A DNA stretch of 31,792 bases from UBA7236 sp964638865 (GTDB taxonomy: Bacteria; Bacteroidota; Bacteroidia; Chitinophagales; BACL12): positions 1 through 31,792 of the forward strand of contig CAZXBG010000031.1 of the NCBI GenBank assembly GCA_964638865.1, given 5' to 3'. Made by a program: the position numbers and the translations under genes. Each line of letters starts with the position of its first letter. Positions within the stretch are counted from its first letter, which is position 1. This document shows, piece after piece, positions 25,251-31,792 of this stretch. The notes beneath the pieces are model-generated. The model was not told the origin of the DNA. It did no database searches and saw nothing but the letters and a program-made list of their open reading frames with translations.

Positions 25251-25626
25251 TATTATTCGCCTATTATATTATTGTCGCTTCGATTTTTTGTCTTGCAATT
25301 AATAATTATAAATAAAAATTTGGTTTAAATTTGTTATCGGGGTATAAAAAAACGATTTAATAGCTGCAAATAGAGAAAAGAAATTTTAGGTTATCGAAAA
25401 TTATGCGGAGGAAGTCGACAACCACTGGTGGAATTGTGTTGTATCATACATTTGTGGTAATAAGGAAAGGTAAACAGGAAATACCCCCTTAAAAAATAAG
25501 GACGCCGCACCCCTGGGGCGCAGCGCCTTTTCTTACTTGAACGTCTCTGCGACAAGACAAAGAAAAAACGCCTTTCCCGGAAAATTATTGTGTGATGTTT
25601 CCTAATTGTGTATAAATTTTTAAAGG
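25251..25626. other. Non-coding gap upstream of the B12 locus
   Basis: About 375 bases hold no convincing gene. Most of it is AT-rich. The notable content is the GC-rich inverted repeat at 25501-25527 and, downstream of it, an A-rich tract (AAGAAAAAACGCC, 25560-25572) that is roughly complementary to the CGCCTTTTCTT just after the GC-rich repeat, so a larger fold is possible. No -7 box for a gene on either strand is clear until 25654. Confidence 0.6.
25501..25527. repeat. GC-rich imperfect inverted repeat
   Basis: Arms 25501-25513 and 25515-25527 are complementary at 10 of 13 positions around a single centre base. The stretch is about 85% G+C in an AT-rich region. On the plus strand TTTTCTT follows directly; on the minus strand TTATTTTTT follows. 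It may act as a weak bidirectional terminator between the upstream gene and the B12 locus, or be a dispersed intergenic repeat. Confidence 0.55.
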
Positions 25627-25661
25627 TTTGTTACCGATTTCTATTCTGTTTCGTAATTTTG
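25627..25661 (+). promoter_or_regulatory. Promoter of the cobalamin locus
   Basis: TTTG (25627-25630) and TAATTTTG (25654-25661, matching TAnnTTTG) are separated by 23 bases, which is at the long end of the acceptable range. The predicted transcription start, about 25666, coincides with the first base of the riboswitch P1 helix. Confidence 0.6.
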
Positions 25662-25664
25662 TAT

Positions 25665-25861
25665 CGCAAATTAGGTTGATTTAACCGGTATTTTTGGTTA
25701 TATCCTAAGAGGGAATCCGGTGAGAATCCGGAACAGTCCCCACTGCTGTAAATCCGCAGACATTGCTTAAAACTTTTGATACTTCATTGCCACTGTCCGC
25801 CTCGGCGCATGGGAAGGCAAATCAAAAGGCGGATGAGTCAGAAGACCTGCCTGTAATTGCA
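25665..25861 (+). promoter_or_regulatory. Cobalamin (B12) riboswitch aptamer
   Basis: The conserved cobalamin-aptamer elements occur in order. GAGGGAATCCGGTGAGAATC, then CGGAACAGTCCCCACTGCTG with TAA following, is at 25719-25750. A P4-type arm contains GCCACTG and TGGGAAGGC (25789-25818), closed by CTTTTGAT (25773-25780) with ATCAAAAG (25821-25828). GAGTCAGAAGACCTGCC is at 25835-25851. P1 is formed by GCAAATTA (25666-25673) with TAATTGC (25854-25860). Adenosylcobalamin or related corrinoids would bind here and lower expression of the genes that follow, all of which look like B12 uptake functions. Confidence 0.95.
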
Positions 25862-26013
25862 CGATCAAAACTTTTGGGGCAAAAGTGAATGATGTTTCAG
25901 ATTAATATCTGTATGCATTGTATTAAATTATTCAAATAATCGATGGGTTTCTATATACTATATACTAATTCCTATATAATAAATGCTAACTACTAACAAC
26001 TAAATACTAAATT
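25862..26013 (+). promoter_or_regulatory. Riboswitch expression platform and leader
   Basis: The 152 bases between aptamer and start codon contain ATCAAAACTTTT (25864-25875), which can pair at 11 of 12 positions with AAAACTTTTGAT (25769-25780) inside the aptamer, competing with the P4-closing helix. A local hairpin CTTTTG-GGG-CAAAAG (25871-25885) and another CAGAT-TAAT-ATCTG (25898-25911) also form. There is no terminator T-run, so control is more likely by translation or RNA stability. The last 60 bases are AT-rich, with repeated TACTAA-like words. Confidence 0.55.
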
Positions 26014-27297
26014 ATGAAAAAAATAACCTACACGCTTATTCTCAGTATTATCACAACTTCTCTATTCGCACAATCATACGTAGAGCGAATTCTCATTTTA
26101 AACGAAGGTTACTTCGATTATTTTTCGGGGGATATATTAACCCCCGTTTCTGTTGGTGCTTACGATCCTGAAATCGGCACATATGTTATGCTGGATGAGA
26201 TTGAAAATGCACGTTTTGCATCTGATATCGTTCTGGATGAAACCAGTTATTATATTGCTGCGGATAAATATCTGCTGCAATACAATCTATTAACGGACGA
26301 ACTTTTAAATGCCATCGAAATTCCCGGTATTAGAAAAATTGCTGTGGACGATAATTATATCGTGGTAACACGCGGTGAATATTTAGTATCCTTCGATTCT
26401 TATATTCAGGTGTATAATAAATCAACCCTGAACCTCGAATTTGAAATTTTAAATGCGGAACTTAATTATACCACAGAAGGTGTTGTTATTAAAGATGGTA
26501 TTGCATACGTTGCGGTAAACAACGGTTTTAATTTCGGATTTGAAGTAGGTATGATCGCTGAAATTGACCTTATTGCACATTCGCTTAACAACTTGGTTGA
26601 CTTAGGCGCAAATGGCATTAATCCGGATAATTTAATGTTAGACGGTGATAATATTTATACTTTGAACAACAAAGATTTTACCGGTAGTTCGGTATCTGCT
26701 TATAAAATTATTTCGGGAGATATTACAACAACCGATCTTGAAAATATCTCATCAGGTTGCGGAACTTCAGCTTTTGTGGATGGAAGTATATATTACCAGG
26801 AAATGTTTGGCACCACCTTAAGTAAATTTGACCCTGCAGTGGGAACAATAATAAGTGAAGAGGAATATGGTATTAGTTTTTATGGTTTGGCATTTGATAA
26901 TTTAAATAACCTCACCTATACTTCTGAAACCGATTATTTTAGTTTTGGTAAAGTAAATATTTTTAATGCAAGTGGCATTATGGTAAATACTTTCGATGTA
27001 AGTGTTTCGCCGGGAAATTTTGCTTTCGATGTGCGTACTTCAACTGCTATCAATAATATGGAAGAAATATTGATCTCTCTTTACCCAAATCCTGCGGCAG
27101 ATAAGGTAACGATCAGTGCTGAAAAACAAATTCAAATAGTGGTGATCTCCGATATCTTTGGAAAGAAATTATTGGAATTCAACAATGTAAATTCTACTAC
27201 TCTTTCTGCTGATATTAAGGATCTTGTTAGCGGTAATTATTTGATTTCCATTATAACAGCAACAAATTCACAAACTCAGATCGTTTCAAAAATTTAA
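26014..27297 (+). CDS. T9SS-sorted beta-propeller surface protein, probable B12 capture protein (BtuG-like role)
   Basis: This 427-aa protein has a signal peptide (MKKITYTLILSIITTSLFAQ), a repeat-rich region (about 22-340) and a T9SS type A domain (ISLYPNPAADKVTISAEKQI to the end). The first repeat starts RILILNEGYFDYFSGD, and later repeats show the strand-turn rhythm of a YncE-like beta-propeller (YYIAADKYLLQYNLLTDELL, IYTLNNKDFTGSSVSAYKI). It is the first gene after the cobalamin riboswitch and precedes btuFCD. In Bacteroides, BtuG is a surface lipoprotein propeller that binds B12 and hands it to BtuB. The similar fold and context support the same role here, but with T9SS delivery instead of lipidation. 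B12 binding is inference; the T9SS domain and riboswitch are directly visible. Confidence 0.75.
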   Translation: MKKITYTLILSIITTSLFAQSYVERILILNEGYFDYFSGDILTPVSVGAYDPEIGTYVMLDEIENARFASDIVLDETSYYIAADKYLLQYNLLTDELLNAIEIPGIRKIAVDDNYIVVTRGEYLVSFDSYIQVYNKSTLNLEFEILNAELNYTTEGVVIKDGIAYVAVNNGFNFGFEVGMIAEIDLIAHSLNNLVDLGANGINPDNLMLDGDNIYTLNNKDFTGSSVSAYKIISGDITTTDLENISSGCGTSAFVDGSIYYQEMFGTTLSKFDPAVGTIISEEEYGISFYGLAFDNLNNLTYTSETDYFSFGKVNIFNASGIMVNTFDVSVSPGNFAFDVRTSTAINNMEEILISLYPNPAADKVTISAEKQIQIVVISDIFGKKLLEFNNVNSTTLSADIKDLVSGNYLISIITATNSQTQIVSKI

Positions 27298-27306
27298 TGT
27301 AAAGGT

Positions 27307-27348
27307 TCCGGAATCAGGGATACAAAATTTTCCTGATTTCGGACTTTT
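27307..27348 (+). terminator. Intercistronic terminator-like hairpin between the propeller gene and btuF
   Basis: TCCGGAATCAGG (27307-27318) pairs with CCTGATTTCGGA (27332-27343) over 12 positions, one of them G-U, around a 13-base loop. A short CTTTT follows. The stem is long but the T-run is weak, so partial read-through into btuF is plausible. It could lower btuFCD expression relative to the surface protein, or protect the upstream mRNA 3' end. Confidence 0.65.
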
Positions 27349-27367
27349 AGTATTTAATAATTAGCTG

Positions 27368-28510
27368 ATGTTTAGACTCTCACTTGTTTTTTTCATTTTT
27401 ATAGGTAGTTTTCTTTTTATTTCCTGTAAGGAAAATACTAAGGAATTAAACAGCAGCGAAAAAGGCGAACAAATCAAAATAAGTTATGCAAAAGGATTCA
27501 CGATTGAAGATTTTAATGATCACTATATTTTAACTGTTCGGGATCCCCTTGATTCATCAAAAACAATTCAACAATATTACCTCTATAGGTCTCTTGAACC
27601 CGAAATTAAAATAAAGGGTATGGAATATATTCATATTCCAATAACAGATCTCGCAAGCCTTTCCACAACACATTTACCTTTTCTTGAAGCTTTAAAGGTG
27701 GAGGATAAATTGATCGCTTTCAGCGGCTTGAAATATATATATTCTGAGAAATTCAATCAACGCATTGAGGAAAACTTAATTTATGATATTGGAAATGAGG
27801 GAGGAATAAATGTGGAATTACTTGTGGTATTGCAGCCGGATATTATTATGGCATATAATAGTGGTAATCCGGAATATGACCAATTTGATAAAATGAGGTC
27901 CTTAAAACTTATTCCTGTTTTAAATAACGAGTATCTCGAATTAATACCACTGGGACAAGCGGAATGGATAAAATTTGTTGCTACATTTTTTGATAAATTA
28001 TCAGCATCTCAAAATTTATTTAGCAGTGTGGAAGCAGAATATAAAACAATACAAAAAATAACAGATACCATACAAAATAAGCCAACTGTTTTTACCGGAT
28101 TGGCTTTTAAGGGCGAATGGACGGTACCTGGCGGAAAAAGTTTTGCCGCAACATTTTTAAAACATGCAGGGGCTAATTATATCTGGAGCGCTGATGATAA
28201 AACCGGTAATTTTCCGGTTGCTTTTGAGGAAGTGATCAATAAAACAAAAGACGCCGATTTCTGGATACACCCGGGAGCATCGCAAAACCTGCAGGAAATG
28301 GTAAATACGGATATTCGGTTTAATTATTTTAATGCTTTTCGTATAGAAAATGTATATAATAATAATAATAGGGTAAATAGTGCGGGCGGCAACGATTATT
28401 GGGAAAGTGCAGTTTTTGCCCCTCAAGTTGTGCTGAAAGACTTGGTGAAAATTTTTCATCCTGAATTAATGTTGAATCATTCTTTTGTATATTACAAACA
28501 TTTGAATTGA
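27368..28510 (+). CDS. btuF: Cobalamin ABC transporter substrate-binding lipoprotein
   Basis: This 380-aa protein has a lipoprotein signal (RLSLVFFIFIGSFLFISC, Cys at about residue 20). A helical-backbone binding-protein fold follows, with the class III two-lobe pattern: VELLVVLQPDIIMAYNSGNP at the end of lobe one, and KPTVFTGLAFKGEWTVPGGK with FLKHAGANYIWSADD in lobe two. It would carry cobalamin (or a related corrinoid) in the periplasm to BtuCD. The assignment rests on the riboswitch and the btuC/btuD neighbours, since the fold is shared with iron-siderophore binding proteins. Its stop overlaps the btuC TTG start as TTGA. Confidence 0.85.
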   Translation: MFRLSLVFFIFIGSFLFISCKENTKELNSSEKGEQIKISYAKGFTIEDFNDHYILTVRDPLDSSKTIQQYYLYRSLEPEIKIKGMEYIHIPITDLASLSTTHLPFLEALKVEDKLIAFSGLKYIYSEKFNQRIEENLIYDIGNEGGINVELLVVLQPDIIMAYNSGNPEYDQFDKMRSLKLIPVLNNEYLELIPLGQAEWIKFVATFFDKLSASQNLFSSVEAEYKTIQKITDTIQNKPTVFTGLAFKGEWTVPGGKSFAATFLKHAGANYIWSADDKTGNFPVAFEEVINKTKDADFWIHPGASQNLQEMVNTDIRFNYFNAFRIENVYNNNNRVNSAGGNDYWESAVFAPQVVLKDLVKIFHPELMLNHSFVYYKHLN

Positions 28511-29532
28511 AAAAGAAGTCTACTATATTACTTTTTATTTTTCTGTTTGTGCTCGCAATAATTATTTTTTTATGGGATATTATTACGGGTTCGGTATATA
28601 TTCCCTTGACGGAAATCCTGGGTATATTTTTTAATAATAGCAACAGTGATTCCGCATCTGCCATTATATTAATGCAATCCCGATTGCCTAAAGCATTAAC
28701 GGCTGTTCTTGCAGGTGTGGCTTTGCCCATTGCGGGATTGATGATGCAAACATTTTTCAGAAATCCCGTTGCCGGTCCCGATATACTTGGAGTTTCGGCG
28801 GGTGCAAGTTTATTTGTGGCATTTGTGATGTTATCTGCAGGAACTGTTTTTTCTGTTTATGCCTATAATAGTTATACCATTATTCTTGCAGCAATTGTTG
28901 GATCAATGTTAATGTTATTAATAATATTAGCAGTTGCTTATAAAATAAAGGATGCTGTAACTCTACTCATTTTCGGATTGATGTTTGGAATGGCTATTAG
29001 TGCCGTTGTGGGATTGTTGCAATATTACAGTGAGAAAGGAGCATTAAAATTATTTATTCTCTGGACCTTCGGCAGTTTAGGAGGGGTTACCTGGTCGCAG
29101 CTCTATTTGTTGGCACCACTTGTTATTTTAGGAGTAATAAGTTCCCTGTTCCTTTCTAAAAAATTAAATCTTCTATTGTTGGGTGAAAATTATGCCAGAA
29201 GTTTGGGGCTCAATATTCAGCAAATGAAATATAGTATTATTTTTATTACAGCGTTATTAACCGGCAGTATAACTGCTTTTTGCGGACCTATCGCTTTTGT
29301 TGGAATTGCAGTTCCGCATTTAGCAAGAATGCTGTTTCGCACCAATGATCATTTTCTATTAATTCCGGCATCTATATTATTGGGGATCATTATTTTGTTG
29401 TTATGCGATATCATTACTCGCGCTGCCAGTGATACCGGAATATTGCCTTTAAATTCCGTTACAGCAATTATGGGTGCTCCATTTGTTATTTATATTCTTT
29501 GGAAAAATCAACACATGAAACGAATATTCTGA
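28507..29532 (+). CDS. btuC: Cobalamin ABC transporter permease (FecCD family)
   Basis: This 341-aa membrane protein has about ten hydrophobic segments. FecCD landmarks are RLPKALTAVLAGVALPIAGL, MMQTFFRNPVAGPDILGVSA and, near the C-terminus, FCGPIAFVGIAVPHLARMLF, the ATPase-coupling region. The only reasonable start is TTG at 28507, overlapping the btuF stop (TTGA), since the next in-frame methionine is over 50 residues in, beyond the first helix. Its TGA overlaps the btuD ATG (TGATG). Translational coupling along btuF-btuC-btuD is likely. The family also transports haem and siderophores; the B12 riboswitch points to cobalamin. Confidence 0.9.
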   Translation: MKKKSTILLFIFLFVLAIIIFLWDIITGSVYIPLTEILGIFFNNSNSDSASAIILMQSRLPKALTAVLAGVALPIAGLMMQTFFRNPVAGPDILGVSAGASLFVAFVMLSAGTVFSVYAYNSYTIILAAIVGSMLMLLIILAVAYKIKDAVTLLIFGLMFGMAISAVVGLLQYYSEKGALKLFILWTFGSLGGVTWSQLYLLAPLVILGVISSLFLSKKLNLLLLGENYARSLGLNIQQMKYSIIFITALLTGSITAFCGPIAFVGIAVPHLARMLFRTNDHFLLIPASILLGIIILLLCDIITRAASDTGILPLNSVTAIMGAPFVIYILWKNQHMKRIF

Positions 29533-30320
29533 TGGCATCTACAAACAAAAAAATTATTCAATTAAATGATGTTGCCATTGCGTATGGGAAAAGTGTTTTA
29601 TGGAAGGATATTAATTTGGATATCCCTGAAAATAATATTATTGCTATACTCGGATTGAACGGAACCGGAAAATCATCATTATTGCGTTGCATTGCGGGAT
29701 TACAAAAAATTAACTCGGGTTCAATTTTGTTGGATCAAAAATTATTGCAACATTATTCCGCCGAAGCGCTTTCGAAAAAACTGGGCATTGTATTATCGGG
29801 TAGGGGAGATGTAGTGCAATCTTTAACAGTAATGGAAATATTAAATATGGCGAGATCCCCCTATACAGGCTTTATGCATGTACTGCAAAAGGAGGATAAA
29901 AAAATTGTAGAGGATGTGATCAGGCAATTTAATGTAGAAGCATTCGCAAACCGTCCTGTTTATCAACTCAGTGATGGGGAGATGCAGAAAGTTATGATTG
30001 CGAAAGTTTTAATACAGGAAACACCGATTATTTTATTGGATGAACCAACTTCCCATTTAGATATAATAAATAAGTTGGAAATATTTTCACATATAAAAAA
30101 ATTAAAATCTCAAAATAAAACCATACTTTTTGCATCCCATGAATTAGATCTTGCGATAGAAATTGCAGATTATTGTATTCTGTTAAGCCATAACAAGGAA
30201 TATATATTCGGCGAAACGGAAACTCTTATAAACGACAAACAATTTGAGTATTTTTTCAATACAAACAATTTTAAGTTTAATCCGGCTAAAAGGAAGTTTG
30301 AATCTGACCTAAGCAATTAA
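29532..30320 (+). CDS. btuD: Cobalamin ABC transporter ATP-binding protein
   Basis: This 262-aa ABC ATPase has Walker A GLNGTGKS (residues 41-48), signature LSDGEMQKVMIA, Walker B IILLDEPTSHLD and switch histidine in FASHELDLA. It belongs to the FecE/BtuD-type family. It starts at ATG 29532, overlapping the btuC stop. A longer in-frame TTG start at 29499 is less likely. It energises BtuC. The end overlaps the convergent methyltransferase gene by four bases. Confidence 0.92.
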   Translation: MASTNKKIIQLNDVAIAYGKSVLWKDINLDIPENNIIAILGLNGTGKSSLLRCIAGLQKINSGSILLDQKLLQHYSAEALSKKLGIVLSGRGDVVQSLTVMEILNMARSPYTGFMHVLQKEDKKIVEDVIRQFNVEAFANRPVYQLSDGEMQKVMIAKVLIQETPIILLDEPTSHLDIINKLEIFSHIKKLKSQNKTILFASHELDLAIEIADYCILLSHNKEYIFGETETLINDKQFEYFFNTNNFKFNPAKRKFESDLSN

Positions 30321-30931
30321 GTTGTTATTGCTTTTTTACCTCCGTTTTTTTTAACATGATAGATGCCTTGTTTTACAACAAATATCACTTTTCGGTAATG
30401 CACGGAAACAACCTCGAGGTCGTTTTTTGCAAATGTTGCGCGCCATTCAGCGTCATTTTTGTTTGTATGCGGACAGGGAGAATAAAACAAATTGGCCATT
30501 CGGTCAAAAAGGTAAGTAAGATATTGCTGAAATTTATTGTCGTAAATATCCTCCATTATCACCAGTTCTTCACAAACTCTTAGAGCTTCTTCTAAGATTG
30601 CTTCGGGATCCTCTATATGATGTAAAACAGTTAAGATAATTCCGGTGTGAAAACTATTATTTTCGAAAGGAATATTTTTCCCGTCATAAACAAGGGGTTT
30701 TACAGAGGGATGGTAATTACCTTCATGAATATCGATGGGAACAATATGGAACCCTTTTTCTTTCAACAGATGCGCTGCAAGACCGTTTCCGGAGCCAATA
30801 TCCAGTATGGGAGAATCCTTTGGCAATAAAGTTAGTAAAGGACTTATCTTTTTAGCAACGAAAGGTCTTCCTATACTGTTAAAATAGAGTTTTCTGAAAA
30901 GCGGAACCTTATGAATTATGTATAATATCAA
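30317..30931 (-). CDS. Class I SAM-dependent methyltransferase
   Basis: This 204-aa protein has the Rossmann methyltransferase motifs: motif I ILDIGSGNGLAAHLL, motif II acidic residues in IVPIDIHEG, the NIPFENNSFHTGIILTVLHH segment (typical of the Methyltransf_11 type), and EALRVCEELVIMEDIY. The N-terminal 35 residues (LYIIHKVPLFRKLYFNSIGR) are basic and could bind lipid or an RNA or protein target. The substrate is unknown. It starts at TTG, because no ATG lies between the promoter box (30961-30954, TAACTTTG) and motif I. The promoter overlaps the 3' end of msrB, and the gene's tail converges on btuD. No link to cobalamin metabolism is shown. Confidence 0.85.
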   Translation of the reverse strand: MILYIIHKVPLFRKLYFNSIGRPFVAKKISPLLTLLPKDSPILDIGSGNGLAAHLLKEKGFHIVPIDIHEGNYHPSVKPLVYDGKNIPFENNSFHTGIILTVLHHIEDPEAILEEALRVCEELVIMEDIYDNKFQQYLTYLFDRMANLFYSPCPHTNKNDAEWRATFAKNDLEVVSVHYRKVIFVVKQGIYHVKKNGGKKAITT

Positions 30932-30953
30932 TACTGCAAGTGATAAGAGGCAG

Positions 30954-30961
30954 CAAAGTTA
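30954..30961 (-). promoter_or_regulatory. -7 promoter box of the methyltransferase gene, overlapping the msrB stop
   Basis: TAACTTTG on the reverse strand matches TAnnTTTG. Its first bases lie within the msrB stop codon, and the predicted transcript starts about 30948, some 17 bases before the TTG start. Confidence 0.5.
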
Positions 30962-31510
30962 TCTTTTTTTGAAAATTAAAGAAGCAGAATTTATACAATA
31001 CCGCAAACCTGTTGGTGTAGATGGTGCGTCGTCGAATAAATGCCCTAAATGCGCTTCACATCGCGCACAGTGAATTTCATTTCTGGCATATCCAATTTCA
31101 TAATCGGTATCGGAAGCGATATTTTTAGCATTTATAGGTTGATAATAACTCGGCCAACCTGTTCCTGAATCAAATTTATGTTGAGAATCAAATAAGGGTA
31201 TTCCGCACCCTACACAGTAATAAATTCCATCTTCATGATTATCGTGAAATGCATTGTTGAACGCTCTTTCCGTTCCTGCTTGTCTTGCAACGTAAAATTG
31301 TTGCTCTGTCATGATTTTTTGCCATTCGGCATCAGTTTTGGTGATTTTAACTCCATCCCAAATATAATCCGGTGACTCCAATGTAACCATTATCTCCTGT
31401 TCAGTAGAATCTACGGATGATTTTGATTCTAAATTACTTGTATTACTCTGTCCGCAACTGAAAATTGCCGGTAGCAAGGCAATTGTTAAAATCATCAAAT
31501 GCTTTTTCAT
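30959..31510 (-). CDS. msrB: Lipoprotein peptide-methionine (R)-S-oxide reductase
   Basis: MsrB reduces the R form of methionine sulfoxide in proteins. The 183-aa protein has a lipoprotein signal (MKKHLMILTIALLPAIFSC, Cys19), so it is likely attached to a membrane outside the cytoplasm and repairs envelope proteins. The MsrB domain starts at SPDYIWDG. It has zinc ligands in YYCVGCG and IHCARCEAHLGHLFDD, the sugar-like loop FDSGTGWPSYYQP, and the catalytic cysteine in RYCINSASL. ATG 31510 is chosen, since an upstream in-frame TTG would break the lipoprotein signal. The electron donor is not evident in the window. It is followed by the methyltransferase on the same strand. Confidence 0.93.
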   Translation of the reverse strand: MKKHLMILTIALLPAIFSCGQSNTSNLESKSSVDSTEQEIMVTLESPDYIWDGVKITKTDAEWQKIMTEQQFYVARQAGTERAFNNAFHDNHEDGIYYCVGCGIPLFDSQHKFDSGTGWPSYYQPINAKNIASDTDYEIGYARNEIHCARCEAHLGHLFDDAPSTPTGLRYCINSASLIFKKR

Positions 31511-31656
31511 GATGTTATAGGTGCTTGGTATAGACATATAAACGAGGTTTTTGTTTCTTTGGATTTCAAACAAAAATTTTTGAAAATAGTTTCCAAAATT
31601 GCGGAATACGACAAACCATCAAATAACCCTAAAATAGATTTTTGTGAAAATTGCAT

Positions 31657-31792
31657 ATGCTTAAATGTAAAATTATTTTAACAATATTGTTTCTCGTTCT
31701 GATTTTGCAGATCATTTTAGTTGAGCCCCTTACAGACCAACAAAAACAGAATAACCGTATCAAATCAAAAACAAGAGCAAGAGTAGAACATA
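31657..31792 (+). CDS. Partial gene cut by the right edge; membrane-anchored N-terminus
   Basis: From ATG 31657 the frame is open for 45 codons to the window edge. The start, MLKCKIILTILFLVLILQII, is a membrane anchor or signal peptide, followed by a polar, lysine-rich stretch (TDQQKQNNRIKSKTRARVEH). Divergent from msrB. No family can be named from so little sequence. Confidence 0.45.
   Translation, partial: MLKCKIILTILFLVLILQIILVEPLTDQQKQNNRIKSKTRARVEH

Noticed and set aside
25403..25492. A 29-codon forward frame (MRRKSTTTGGIVLYHTF...) in the gap before the B12 locus.
   Set aside because: It has no signal of coding use, no promoter box and no recognisable domain, and it is in an otherwise non-coding stretch.

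Overview
The window is AT-rich and comes from a member of the Bacteroidota, probably an environmental lineage near Chitinophagales/Saprospiria. The evidence is as follows. Six coding units end in type IX secretion (T9SS) C-terminal sorting domains or close variants. Many start codons sit just downstream of the Bacteroidota sigma-A -7 box TAnnTTTG, and Shine-Dalgarno sequences are rare. There is also a LytS/LytTR two-component pair, a DUF4476 protein and a SprB-like repeat protein. I found no rRNA, tRNA, CRISPR array, transposase or phage gene.

Layout, left to right. Bases 1-150 hold a heptanucleotide tandem repeat and a small inverted repeat. Then come pyrD (class 2 dihydroorotate dehydrogenase), a divergent cupin/TetR pair with two palindromic operators, mnmA (tRNA 2-thiouridylase), a lipoprotein, a DinB-like protein, a long inverted repeat of the 'GCCACGAAGGCACTAAG' kind, a small membrane protein and a prolyl-hydroxylase-like oxygenase. 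Bases 6431-9933 form a four-gene operon: an ABC ATPase, an ABC-2 permease, a LytS-type kinase and a LytTR regulator.

Bases 10030-16623 are a secretion-cargo zone. It has two tandem subtilase paralogues, an NTF2-like protein, a T9SS cargo protein and a broken T9SS gene. The broken gene has a G-tract frameshift and two in-frame stops but keeps an intact promoter. A TonB-dependent receptor, a 96-aa unknown protein and dnaG follow. Between dnaG and a divergent DUF4476 gene lies a perfect 20-bp palindrome. A clear terminator separates DUF4476 from a large parallel beta-helix T9SS protein, which is followed by a small predicted membrane protein.

Bases 25627-30320 form a cobalamin-uptake locus. A promoter leads into a cobalamin riboswitch, then a T9SS-sorted beta-propeller protein, an intercistronic terminator-like hairpin, and overlapping btuF, btuC and btuD. 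I infer that the propeller is a cell-surface B12-capturing protein playing the role that the lipoprotein BtuG plays in Bacteroides, delivered here by T9SS. No BtuB-type receptor gene is in this locus. The window ends with a methyltransferase, a lipoprotein MsrB and the start of a further gene cut by the edge.

No wholly new machinery is evident. The best leads are the riboswitch/T9SS-propeller/BtuFCD locus, with its competing helices and internal hairpin, the cupin/TetR operator architecture, and the decaying T9SS gene.
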